Below are positions 9,849-20,888 of a DNA stretch of 64,000 nt, piece by piece. The stretch comes from Hypericum androsaemum (taxonomy: Eukaryota > Streptophyta > Magnoliopsida > Malpighiales > Hypericaceae), in NCBI GenBank assembly GCA_963995505.1, contig OZ023194.1:12272428-12336427 (forward strand). Reading direction: 5' to 3'. Under the pieces are notes generated by a model. That model saw nothing but the letters and a program-made list of their open reading frames with translations. It was not told the origin of the DNA and did no database searches. Each line of letters starts with the position of its first letter. Within the stretch, counting starts at the first letter, position 1. The position numbers and the translations under genes were made by a program.

Positions 9849-10340
9849 ATGAGCGGGAAAGATCCCATCAAGCTGGACGATGACCAGCTGACAGAGCTCC
9901 GCGAGATTTTCCGGTCGTTCGATCGGAACAAGGACGGGTCTCTAACGCAGCTGGAGCTCGGATCGCTTCTCCGGTCGCTAGGGCTGAAGCCGAGCGAGGA
10001 CCAGATAGAGGCGCTGATCCACAAGGCGGACAGGAACAACAACGGGTTGGTCGAGTTCTCGGAGTTCGTGGCCCTCGTGGAGCCGGACCTCGTCCAGTCC
10101 AAGTGCCCCTACACCGAGGACCAGCTAAGGAAGATCTTTGAAATGTTCGACCGAGATGGTAATGGTTACATTACCCCGGCCGAGCTTGCCCATTCCATGG
10201 CCAAGCTCGGCCACGCGCTGACCGTGGAGGAGCTCACCGGGATGATCAAGGAGGCCGACACCGACGGGGACGGCTGCATCAACTTCCAGGAGTTCGCCCA
10301 GGCGATCACCTCGGCTGCCTTTGACAATTCCTGGGGGTGA
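9849..10340 (+). CDS. CML18-like calmodulin-like calcium sensor
   Basis: Intronless 163-residue EF-hand protein. Four complete loops are visible: residues 25-36 (DRNKDGSLTQLE), 61-72 (DRNNNGLVEFSE), 101-112 (DRDGNGYITPAE) and 137-148 (DTDGDGCINFQE). All have Asp at position 1 and Glu at position 12, so all four should bind calcium. The ending AAFDNSWG and the block LGSLLRSLGLKPS match the CML15/16/18 group as I remember it, with Arabidopsis CML18 closest. Family members are soluble calcium sensors that bind target proteins; Arabidopsis CML18 is reported to bind the vacuolar Na+/H+ exchanger NHX1. The gene is clearly more GC-rich than its surroundings, as in other intronless CML genes. The start is fixed by alignment of ELREIFRSFD with the family. 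Confidence 0.96.
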   Translation: MSGKDPIKLDDDQLTELREIFRSFDRNKDGSLTQLELGSLLRSLGLKPSEDQIEALIHKADRNNNGLVEFSEFVALVEPDLVQSKCPYTEDQLRKIFEMFDRDGNGYITPAELAHSMAKLGHALTVEELTGMIKEADTDGDGCINFQEFAQAITSAAFDNSWG

Positions 10341-11793
10341 TGGTGGTGATCGTCATGGTGTTGTTAGGGTTTGGTCGCTTTTTGTTTACCGAATCTTTTC
10401 GCTTGCGTTTAGATTTTTTGTCGAAACTATCTAATAACTTTGACAATTATGGATTGACGTACCTTATTTCGAGTAGATACGACTGAGGATCACAAAAGAT
10501 GACAAGTTTTCTGTATCTAGTTTAGATTTTATTTTTGGCTCTTGTTTATGGAAAATTGGTAGTAGATTTTGAGCCCTCGAATACATGTGCATAAAAAGTC
10601 AGTTTGTGGTAGTATTTGACCAACTCAAAATTTGATTAGCTTTTAGAATATGCGTGGGGTTTTGAAACAAAAGAAATTGTTGGACAGTGGATGGCATGAG
10701 ATTATGAAGTCAAGGAATCGACTATGGAAATGTACATGATGTGCAATTTACCGATTCATTCAATTTTCTTATAAGTATATTCGTGACAGGATTTGAACCA
10801 TGTTTATTCCCTTTTCTACACTTTTTTATATTATTAGAGAAAGTGGTCTTTGACACTCATTCATTCACTCAAAATTTTGGATTGCGGGTGAATGAGTGAG
10901 ATGGGAGGAAATTGATTTTTGGTGGAAATTGTGATGGGGAAAATGTTGGCTTCGTATTTTTAGCTTGTAGAGTAGTGGTTTCAAGTTTCGCAATCATCCG
11001 TTGCCTTGGGTTGGGGGTGAAAAAATGTTGTTAGAACAATGGATTGGATTGCTAATTTGGAATTGAATGTGAATTCTTTGGAAACTTTTACTGTTGCAAA
11101 CATTCTTGAGAGAAATTTGGGATTACTTTGTGTCTAAGCTGGCATCCGTTGGTGTGGTGGAGCAAATTTACAAACTTCTCTGCCGATGTGGATGGGTTTG
11201 GTCTGGGATAGCACGATTAAGAAGGTATAGTTTGCACTATATAGAGCTATCTTATGAAAAATTTGGTTAACAAGAAATGAGGTCATTTTTTTGAAGAGAA
11301 CGATGCAACGGTGAGCTTCTCAATCATACCATTATTTTCCTAGTTCATGAATGGCTTTGATGGTCGAACTCAATAGCGGACCTTGGACATCAAAATTTAC
11401 AGCTATATATGGAGTCATTTAGAAGAGCTTAGTGATGTGACGTAATTTTAGGCATGATGTCTTACTTGATGTAAATATTTGGAGTAATTTATAAAATTTA
11501 ATCCATTTACAAAAAAAAATTAGGAATACAAACACTGGGTTCCTACCGGTCTACTAAGCTAGCAATGGTTTTGATACTACTAACAAAAATAACAATGTTT
11601 TTTTGACTTGCCTTGGCAATGAATCATTCATGTAAAAGACATTTTTATTGTTTATCTGGTACTGGTAGAAATTTGTTCGGAATTATATTTTCTTAATCAG
11701 TGCCTCAAATTTGAATATCTTGATTGAGTAAGCATCGTTTAGAAAGTTACGATTATTTATAAGATTCGACCGTAGTTGGTCAATATCAGTGTG
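10341..11793. other. 3' flank and intergenic with a degenerate LINE tail
   Basis: Positions 10341-10860 are 3' UTR and AT-rich DNA with no gene. A broken LINE tail follows at about 10900-11520, listed separately. Positions 11521-11793 show nothing recognisable. Confidence 0.5.
10900..11520 (+). pseudogene. Degenerate LINE 3' fragment
   Basis: Reading across frames gives pieces such as FGLG, LYRAILW-like and RNEVIFEE-like strings in the order seen in the zinc-binding end of plant LINE reverse transcriptases. It ends in an A run at about 11511-11519. Stops and frameshifts are frequent, so it is an old relic. The identification is tentative. Confidence 0.4.
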
Positions 11794-11801
11794 CGTGGAT
11801 C

Positions 11802-13262
11802 TAGGGGTGAACAAACAAACCAAAAATTATCAAATCGAACCAAACTGGACCAAAAAAATTAGACCAGACTGAACCAAATTAAAAAATGGTCCAGTTCTGT
11901 CCTACAAATGTAAGAAATTTGATTTTCAGTTCGGGTCTGAATTTTTTTGCATAAAACTAGAAAGACTCAGATCGAACTAAAAATTTGCCAACTATATAAT
12001 ATAAGCAACACCTAACACTATAGTTTCTCTTCTTCTCTCTCTCGAAACACCTAACCACCGGCCACACCACATGCACGACACACCCACTCTCACTTCACAT
12101 AAACAAGACCACACCACACCACCACGACACCTCCGACGCCACCGACCGCCGACGCCTCGCAGCCACCACCACACCTTTGGCCTCTCTCCCAAGTTTGAGG
12201 TCAGTTTTCCTTGCAAGTATTCAGTATTCTAAATTTAGAAAATAAATTAGGATTTCAAAATTGGAGATTTTTTAATTAGTATTTTTATTAAGAATTCTAA
12301 ATTTTAATTAGTATTTTTATTGCTGGTCCAACGTGATGAGTAGCACATCTAGTGTTGCGATGATGGAAATATATCAAATATTTGATGGTGAGAATGGACA
12401 AGGAGCTAAGTCTGATTTGAATGTTTATCTTGAAGATGGACATCTGACTGTGCAAATGAATAGTTCACCACCATTTGACATTATTCAATGGTGGAAAGAA
12501 AATGCTATTAGGTTCCCTATCCTTTCTCAGATGGCCTGTGATGTTGCTTCCGAATTTGCTTTCAGCACAAGAGGATGAGTGCTGGATAATTTTAGGAGTT
12601 CTTTGGCTCCTGTTATAGTTGAAGTTTTATTATGTTCTCAAGATTGGATTCGACGATCCTTTCTTTCTATTACAAGGAAGAGAATTCAGACGAACAATAT
12701 AAAATAGCATCCGATAAGTTTCATTTTTTATCATCTTTTGAGTTTTGACATAAATTATTAATTTTCAAATATGTAATATGAATTATATGTCACTTGACAG
12801 AAATTTTTCATGGTGGCGCACAACTTTCTATAATCGATGAGACCATTAAAGTTGGTGAAGATGACGAGGGTGGAGACGAATGATGATGAAGTTGGAACTT
12901 GGATCGTTGTAATTTATGTTTATTTTTGTATGGACGGGATCGTTGTAATGATGTTGAAGTTGAAACTTGAAACTTGTTAATTTGTTAGAATTTGAAGCTT
13001 GTATTCTGTGACGTGTTTATTCATATTGAACTTGAACTTGAAGCTTGTTTGTTAGAACTTAAACTTGTCGAAATTGAAGATTGTATTATGTAACTTGCAG
13101 GCTAATGACGGGGTTTGGTTCGGTTCTAGTTTGAACCAGACTATTGGTTCGGTTTCAGTTCCGAACCGAAGTGAAATCTGGTCCAGTCTTGTTTGTGAAA
13201 TACCTATACTTTCGGTTCTGGTTTTTTGGTCCAGGCCGATTCGGCCAGTTTGCTAAACCCTG
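11802..13262. mobile_element. hAT-type transposon relic
   Basis: The ends are imperfect inverted repeats: TAGGGGTGAACAAAC on the left and the complement of CAGGGTTTAGCAAAC on the right. An 8-bp flanking duplication with one mismatch (CGTGGATC / CATGGATC, 11794-11801 and 13263-13270) matches the hAT class. Subterminal sequences are rich in AACCAAAC/GGTTCGG strings. The interior holds part of a transposase dimerisation domain. The element is internally deleted and inactive. Confidence 0.78.
12333..12700 (+). pseudogene. hAT transposase C-terminal (dimerisation) fragment
   Basis: Translation from 12333 gives SDLNVYLEDG, then FDIIQWWKENAIRFPILSQM, then ASEFAFSTRG and, after a stop, VLDNFRSSLAPVIVEVLLCS. 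This is the order of the hAT C-terminal dimerisation region. The usual stretch between the WWKEN block and ASExAFS is shortened, the frame is broken by a TGA after STRG, and the catalytic part is missing. Confidence 0.78.
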
Positions 13263-13270
13263 CATGGATC

Positions 13271-14665
13271 TGTATTGCATCTTTTTTATGGACATCCGCT
13301 CAACTGATAACTCAATCCTATAATCATGGCTGTCATTACATTAAAGTGTTGTTGGTTTTATTACATGCTTCAGGGTGCACCGGTTTTGTTTATGATTAGC
13401 AACTTCCTAATAAAGCAAAAGGTTTAAATATTAAAGAATGATAGTTGATTCAAATAATAGAAGAGTTGATCCAAGTAAATATGGTAATGAATTCAAATTT
13501 TAGAAATATAAAAGACACTATTGGAGTTGAGAGTTATAACCTATTTAGTTTGCAAAAATTACTATGAATACTATTTATGACGAAATAATTTTGTCAAATT
13601 GTTATATAACAAGAAGTTGGTAATAGCTACTTTTCATAATAACGTAAAATTTAAAGTTTTATACATCTAGATAAACTTACTTCCTTGGTGGGTATTTTTG
13701 TCTCTATTATCTATAGTAATATATGCTTTTAATTTTTTTCAAATTAAAATATATTCTACACATTTTCATATTTTATTTTATTTCCCCCCTTTTTTCTCCT
13801 CAACCTCATTTGGGAACAAAATGTATAGAAATGAACAATTAATGGTTAGGAATTTGTAGTGTGTATTTGAAAATTTACTGTAAAAAAGACAAAATAAAAT
13901 CAAACCGTACTTGGTTAAAAAATGTTTAACATTTGTAGCTACAGTGAAATTTTCCCAAGGGAAAGCCCAAAAGATCTTTTATTTTTTTTTGGGTAGAATG
14001 AGAACTCACATTTCAAGTTATTTTTAATATAATAATTATCGAACTATATCAACAGTATTTCAAGGACAACTACTGCCCGGATCCAAAACGTCAAACCATC
14101 GAGTATTAAATACCAAGTATACTTTTTCATAGAAGGAGTATTTTTCAAACAGAAGGAATTTTAGAAAAATTTTATAAAAGAACTACTGGGAAACAATAAC
14201 TTACAGACACGTGTCGTCTGCACACTTCTCCTGGGTAACTGTGCCGTACTCGAGACCGGTGAGGAGCGAAGTGACATAATTTTTTGAATTTATAAACTGA
14301 CAGATTTTTGAAAATTAAATCGAACACCTTTAATTTCCCGACCAGAAGAAAACACCCTTAAATTTGTTGTCTGACACCAAACTAATAGCAGCCATTAGAT
14401 TAAAGCCACCGTTTCAGCTTCACTAACTAAAGCTCTTTCAAAGAAAAACACTAAACCCGGAAAAGGGTTGCTTAAAGTCAACATTTTTACTGGGTCCCAG
14501 AAAGAAAAAAAAAAGGGTTTTACTTTGCCCTTCTTCGGACAAGAAGAAGAAGAAGAAGAATAAAGGTTTGGTCTTTTTACCAATACAAGAACTTGCCAAT
14601 TGTTTCCATTGGTTTTTCCTGAGGTGGGTTCCTCTTCTTTGCCCTTTTGGGTTGGTAGGTAGAGG
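13271..14665. other. Intergenic and promoter of the LisH-CTLH gene
   Basis: AT-rich with no gene seen. Positions about 14380-14665 are probably the leader and promoter of the gene starting at 14666. An AAG microsatellite lies at about 14540-14560. Confidence 0.45.
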
Positions 14666-17600
14666 ATGGTGGTGGAGCTGGACCAGGCCACTTACAAGCA
14701 TCTGTTGGTGCTCATACTTCAGTTCCTGTACGAGGAGAACTACAAGTCCACGCCTCACTCGTATGTACATCTTCCTAGTACCTACTTTTGTCTTCCTCTT
14801 GCTAATTAGTTGTCTCTTGGTCTTGAGATTTTGTTTGTTGGTTACCCTCTGGTTGTGGGTTTTGTAATTAAGAAGAGAGAGTGTCGAGAATCTCACATTG
14901 CTTAGTGCACGAGCGGTGGGCAAGTTTATAAGCGTTGCAAATCCACCTAACTACTGCCTTAAGGTTTTGGGTTGGATATGGAGATTCTGTCAGAGAGCCT
15001 CTTTAGTTTACATGATGATTTCCCATTATTGGTCTTGTGTTTTGCATGAGGCAAGTTTGGTGCTTTTTGTCCAGGATTTGTTAACATTTGGGATGTGAAT
15101 GGAAAGTTTCTTTCTTTCCCCATGAGGGAATTTGGGGTTTTGAGTGGAATGGTAGCTCTAAGCTAGAGCAGAAACTCGGTAATGCTAAGTTTCAGTGCTG
15201 AATGTCAAATTAGATAATGCCTCGTCGAGAAGTTGTTATGATGAGTTGCAGATTGGGTGTTCCGGATCAGCTAATTTTAAGATGGTCAATGATCTTAATG
15301 TTTGTTCTTATTTATCTTATTTAAAGACATCTAGAGCGTAGATTTGTTTATCCAACTTGTGTATATTACTCCTACCAAGTTATGTAAGGCACTTTGGGGA
15401 TTAGCATTTTAGTGCCGGTACTTGGTTTATCGCTCGGTAGAACGTGTGGTCATCTTCTGCTGGCAACACAAGCTTTGCTTAACCTGAAATGAAATGAAAT
15501 GAATTCCTCTAGAGGAAAAGAAACATTCTGTGAAGTGTAAGATAATTAAGTTTCCAGTTCACTTGATGCGACTGTCATCCATGAAGGTTGGAAAGGGAAT
15601 CAAAGGTTTTCTTCAACATGCGGTACTTTCTGGAAACCATGGAAAGTGGTGCATTTGAAGAGTCGGAGAAGTATCTTTCAGCTTTTACAATATCCAGTGA
15701 CAACGTGTACTCACAGATGTTGTTCGATGAGTTGCACAGGCTAAGAGATTGCAGAGCCAGGTATGAATGGCATGATCGAGTCCCCTTTTTTTCGTTTGTT
15801 GGTCAGTCCATTCCATTGACCGCAATTTTTTAGTCATAATTATCAGGGTGAAGCAGAATGTCCATGCTGGCATTGTAAATGTTTTTGTAGGGCTTATTAG
15901 ATACAGAATCCATCAAGAAATCAGTTGCGAACTCTGTTCGGTGACTTTAAACATAATGACTTCAAATTATTAACAATGTGCACATGGGGATTCCTCATGC
16001 AGGGAAACTAGCTCGCCGACCTGCGATGCTAGTGTAACAGGGAACAAAATTGGAAATGATCAACTCATTTCACTCATCCATCAAAATCCCAGTCTTCAAG
16101 ATAAGCTGGTTTTACCGGACCTGAACAGATCAGGCCTCTTGTCAATTATCAACCTTGTCTGTTTGAATCCTCGGGAAGATTCGAGAATACTTAATGTAAT
16201 TCCTCTGTTCCTGTTTCTGTTAGCTTCTTTAAATAAAAATACTTTCAGGGAATTAGTTATTCCAATGTTATAATCTCAAGTTTTTCATTCCTCTTTGTAG
16301 CTTTCCAATTTGCTCTACTCCTGCAGGAAGCACTCCTTTTCTTGATTTATCAGTTCCTTGACGAAGAAAATTTCCAGGAGACATCTCTCGAGTATGTTCT
16401 TCAAATTGTCTCATTTCAGCTTCTTTGTCACTTCCCGTGGATTAACTCCGTCCATTTTTGGAATAGATTGGAGCAAGAAGCAGCAATCTTTTTCAATATG
16501 AAGCATTTCGAGAAGTTGCTACTTAACAGTGAATGGGATAAAGCAAGCAGATATCTTTCTGCTTTCACTTCTGCCGATGATAACTGGCATTCGTTCTTGA
16601 TGTTCTACGGGATAACAATGCAGAAGTTCTTTGAAGTCATATGCTCGTAGGTCCTAGACTTCTGACTTGTGAACTGATTAATGGCTAGACCCTTGGGTAG
16701 ACTTATCCATGAGGTTACTTTCACCAAAAATATCAAATAAAGCAGCATCTTACTTCCTGATTATCTAAGCGACAGTGACCGTGTTTTCAGGATTGGCTTT
16801 ATAGCTCTTTTGCAGTTTGGTTAATTTCCATACAGTATAATGCTTTTGAGTTTGCTGTTACTTTATACTACGCGGTAGAACTTCTTAAACATCATCTCCA
16901 TTTACAAACTTCCTTCTTGCAGGAACGACGATACTGTAACTATGTATGTTGCAAACACAAGAACCCGCTTGAAGAAAGATTTTAAGTCTCTAGCACTTGA
17001 AAATCGGTCCCTACGAGATAAACTCAAGTTTCAATGCATGGACAAATCCCGCCTATTAACTCTGGTCAAGCATTTGTAAGTGAATCAAGATATACATCTG
17101 CCACGTCTTACTTCATATGATTAAATTGTATTGCTACATGTTCTGCAGCATGGACTGGTTTAGACCACGCTGTTCAAATGCTGGGCTCAATGGTAATAGG
17201 CTTCTGTCATTGGAGGGCGTTCCAGAAGTACCATGTGTATATCATGGCCAAACGAATTATACCAACCCATTGTGTGAAGCAACGTCCTTGGCAATTGCCG
17301 ACGAGGTAACGACCAGAATATTTGCTCAGTAAAGATGTGAAGCCTTTGTGCATTCCTTGGCAAAGTCACGGAGTATCTGTGATATTATCTTCACCTTGTA
17401 AACAAATTGGTCAAATCTCTGTTTCCTTTCTTTTGCAGTCCAACCATCAGAATTCTCGCCAGACCCAGTGGCGCTTTGTAGAGGTTGATTCTGTTGTGTT
17501 GAGCTATTTAGCTGAGATGAAGAGTCGCAAGACCACGGCGTCGACCGGTTGTTTATTGGTTGGTGATATTCATTTTCACGTCCTATTAAATCTTTAGATA

Positions 17601-17852
17601 AACATTGGTCATCCTCTCCTCGCCGTTAGCCGCAACGGACCTACTGGTGACGCTTACAAGTTCCTCTACTTTTCTTCAGGAGGAGAGTACGAATCGTCAG
17701 ACTCCGGCAGCGACGTGAACCTTCTGTCACAGTATTTTCAAGATCCTGCGAGACGAAATTCTTTTGCCAGAACTTTCTCAATAGTTGGAGGAAGGTGGTT
17801 CGATCATCATCACCATTATCATCATTTTTGGTGGACTCTCTATTTTGGATGA
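14666..17852 (+). CDS. Tandem TOPLESS-type LisH-CTLH protein without WD40
   Basis: Nine-exon model, 432 residues: 14666-14760, 15587-15760, 16003-16195, 16327-16391, 16467-16646, 16923-17075, 17149-17305, 17439-17547 and 17680-17852. All introns use GT/AG and phases agree. Two related modules follow each other. Module 1 (1-154) has LVLILQFLYEENYKST, LERESKVFFNMRYF, KYLSAFTISSDN and LQDKLVLPDLNRSGLL. Module 2 (155-about 300) has LLFLIYQFLDEENFQETS, LEQEAAIFFNMKHF, RYLSAFTSADDN and LRDKLKFQCMDKSRLLTLV. Each corresponds to the LisH, CTLH and last helices of a TOPLESS N-terminal domain, with the middle helices missing. TOPLESS co-repressors bind EAR motifs through this domain and use WD40 propellers further on; no propeller is seen here. 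The tail is Ser/Asp-rich and ends in a His-rich stretch. The last donor (GTTGTT) is weak; reading through would stop at 17598. The function is unknown, possibly a decoy or adaptor for repressors. Confidence 0.75.
14882..14992 (+). mobile_element. Solo LTR of the small TRIM family, in intron 1
   Basis: 111-bp sequence starting TGTCGAGAATC and ending GATTCTGTCA, flanked by a 5-bp duplication GAGAG (14877-14881 and 14993-14997). Its interior (GCAAGTTTATAAG, ACTGCCTTAAGG, TTTTGGGTTGGATATGGA) matches the LTRs at 2695-2805 read in reverse. It is probably what remained after the two LTRs of a complete copy recombined. It lies wholly inside intron 1 of the LisH-CTLH gene. Confidence 0.82.
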
Positions 17853-18430
17853 GATGTGTTATTAGCCAAAAAAAATAGGACAGGGACATGTTGGAAACCA
17901 AGAACTCTTCTGGTTGGAGCTATCTCTAATTGTATTATTCCTTTTGGGTCTGGTTCCTGCTGGTTAGGCCAATTCCAGGCTTTTTTAAACACAAACTTGG
18001 AACTTAACTGGTGATACATATGCTCGCTCTGACAAGATTGTTATTAGAGAGTAAACCACATCTGAAGTTTTAGAGTGATGAACAGTCGGGTCCGATTTAG
18101 GATCGCTAAAGTTTTGTTGAAAATCATAATTGTCTCACCAAGCTGTCTGTTTAGGTCCCTGGTTGTCTTAAATGAGAACTGAATGCAACGGAAACACCAC
18201 TTTTGAGCTTGGCTGGAAAATACTTCTTGAGACGGTAAATGGAAATGCATTTTGTTCCCAAGCTTCATATACATGAATAACCAAAAATATCAAATCCCAA
18301 CCAACCCAGAACCAGCATATAATTAGGTAGGTGCAAGCTTCAAGTACAATAAATGTCATTCTAATCTTCAGGATGAAGTACTTAATATATCCACACGGCC
18401 TAAAGATCAAGGTGCTAGACCTTGGAGACA
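17853..18430. other. Convergent 3' region between two genes
   Basis: About 580 bp between the stop of the LisH-CTLH gene (plus) and the stop of the RRM gene (minus). It should hold both 3' UTRs. No other feature was recognised. Confidence 0.5.
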
Positions 18431-20461
18431 CTAAGGATGAGATGTATGTGGAATTGTGGCAGCTCTTGGAGAATCCGACTCGAGAACCTGAGAATACCCT
18501 TCTGCTCTTCTTGCTTGCTCCTCTTCAGCCAAAACCTTTTCTTTGGTCTTCTGCCCCACTTCCCCAGCTGTCTTGGCAACGCTATTGAATGCGCCGGAAA
18601 CCCATGAGACCCCAGTCAAAACGTAGCGGTTCTTCATGATGGCAGATCCAGCGGTACTGACTGTCTGCTCGGCTGCTGCAAGGGCAGACTTGGTTGTCTC
18701 CGATAGACGAAGCTTCTCATCTACCTCCCGGACTTTGTCATTGACAATGGCTGTGCCTGCACTAATTTTCTCAGTGAGGCCAATCTTTTGATCTAGCGAA
18801 GTAACGCTGGAAGTGGCAGTTGATGTGATTTTGTGCTTCTCGTCGAGGGCCTTGGCTTTGTTGAGGGCATCTTTCCCTAAAATGAAGCCCTTCGCCAGCA
18901 TAGTGCTTACAACATCCTCTGCCTTCTGGATAGCAGGCCCAGGTCCATTCTCAGCTGCCTGTAGAGATCTCAGGCATAGAGTATGTAATCAATATACCAG
19001 GTGAGACCAAGGAATTGTGTAATCAAACTGAAAAGTTCGAAATGCTGGAGTCAAGGAACTCACAGTAAACATTGCAGAAGCAGCTGGGGGCTCGTAGGCG
19101 GGTGCCAGTTCTATAGTAACCGACTGATCTACAATCGTTGCTCCCTGAAAAGAAACACAAATAAATAAATATGAAAGAGTTGATAAGGTAAATACATACA
19201 GGAAAAAAGGATGCATCCCAAAACTAACAAGGACAAGGGTTGTAGAAGCAGTAGAAATTAACACTAACAGGAAACAAGGATAATCAAGATATTTGAAGAG
19301 CTTATTGACAAGTTTAGAACATGCACACTTCAGTATCCAATGATGAATTTGGAACCGGCTCATGAGGGACCAAAAATAGAGATAATGAGTTGCAGACATA
19401 CCGAAAGGAGGATAGCAGTCTCAGCCCCTTGGGGTTCTTCAAAGGTGACATAAGCAATTTGAGACCGCTCATTGTCACTGTTGGAAGACATGTTTATCAG
19501 TATATCAGTATCGAGCAGATCAAATAGAAACTGGCACCATTCGCTAATAGTAAGCACCTTAATGACAAGGCTTTCATTGAGGCTACTTTCTAATTGCCTC
19601 AACTTCCAAGTAATTGGCCAGTGCCCAAAATTCACACAACATACCAAACTAGAAACGAGATAAAAGATACCTTTGGATGTCAATATGCTCAATCTCTCCA
19701 GAAAAAGAGAAGAACTCCTTTATATCCTGGTCTGTTGCACTCAAGGATAGACCGCTTACTTTCACCGCCTTACACTACCAAAGACATGACAAAAACATGA
19801 TGCAAGAAAAAGGTCAGTTTGTCATCCTAGGGCCGACTTGGGATGGGGGAATCAACAGGCAAGCAAAGTAGAGCAAATTCCTGTGAAGTTGAAGGGAAGA
19901 TCAAAGGAACCGTTATTCCGCAAGTATATCACCAAAGTGACCTCTCCATAGTCATAGTACACAAGAACAAAATTGACATTTCCACTAGAACATTTCCTCT
20001 TTGCTCATTGATCTAAATCCACAGAACAATTAGAGGTTCACTCCACCTCCTCGAACCGAAGTCCGCCCAAGCCAATCCATCATTATCATCCATAACCTCC
20101 CAGCTATTCTTAACCCAAAGACAGCCCAAAAGCTTCACAAGAAAAGGGCAGCATCACATAAACAAGGGCTAACCCAGGAACGTTCCATCAACTACTTGCC
20201 CCATGAAATGACCAAAGATCCAAACTTTGCGCCATTAAAGCCTAAGATCACAACTCCAACACCCAAAACCATAATAAAGCAACCAACTTTCTATAATTTC
20301 CCCACCCTAAACCAAACCCTAAAGGGTACCCAGATACCACAGATCACAAATATATATAATCCCTATAATCTTCAATCCAATCCTTCCAATTCAGTCCAGA
20401 AAAGTCAGACAAATGAAACACAAAGATAAGAAGAAGAAAAAAAAAGAGAACCAACCGCCAT
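18431..20461 (-). CDS. BPA1-like RRM protein (binding partner of ACD11 type)
   Basis: Five coding exons on the minus strand, 262 residues: 20456-20461, 19671-19768, 19402-19477, 19064-19144 and 18431-18958. The RRM covers about residues 3-80: VKVSGLSLSATDQDIKEFFS (RNP2 side), EIEHIDIQS, QIAYVTFEEPQGAETA (RNP1 side) and SGATIVDQSVTIELA. The C-terminal half is Ala/Lys-rich and helical (AIQKAEDVVSTMLAKGF, LDEKHKITSTATSSV, FNSVAKTAGEVGQKTKEKV), as in Arabidopsis BPA1 and its relatives. BPA1 binds ACD11, a sphingolipid transfer protein linked to cell-death control. The degenerate RNP motifs suggest protein binding at least as much as RNA binding. The first coding exon is only 6 nt (Met-Ala) with a non-consensus GTTGGT donor. 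Without it the family's N-terminal strand would lack an ATG, so I keep it, but it is the weakest part of the model. Confidence 0.88.
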
Positions 20462-20888
20462 GAGAAGAGAGAATTATATCCAAGAATCAACCAAAGCAAT
20501 AAAGAACAAATGTGGGTTTCCTTCGTAATCAATAACTGAAATGGGATATGTATAAAAGTTTGGAACTTTTTCACTTATTAATTGAGATTGACGTTGCTAG
20601 GGAAAGGGAGGAGTTGTATTTGTATTAAAAGGTTAAGAGGGTTAAGGAACCTAGCCGTGGATGATACGCTTCGCTGTTAATAAAATTACTACTACTCGGC
20701 GATGACACGGCGAAGATAACTGAAGGGTAGTTTCGTCCAACCGGATCAACCTTAAGACGTGTGTGTGATCCATGGTAGCTGCAACGTGTCCAGCGTGGCT
20801 TTTCGTTTTGGGGCAGGGCAAATGTGTCGGTTTGGTCAGCAATATCATATTTAGATTTTGGGTCGTTGATATGGAGTAGGGTGCGTCA
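20462..20888. other. Leader and promoter of the RRM gene
   Basis: Sequence upstream of the minus-strand ATG at 20461. The first 100 bp is A/C-rich and is probably 5' UTR. No coding frame. It ends at the poly(T) run marking the next LINE fragment. Confidence 0.45.
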
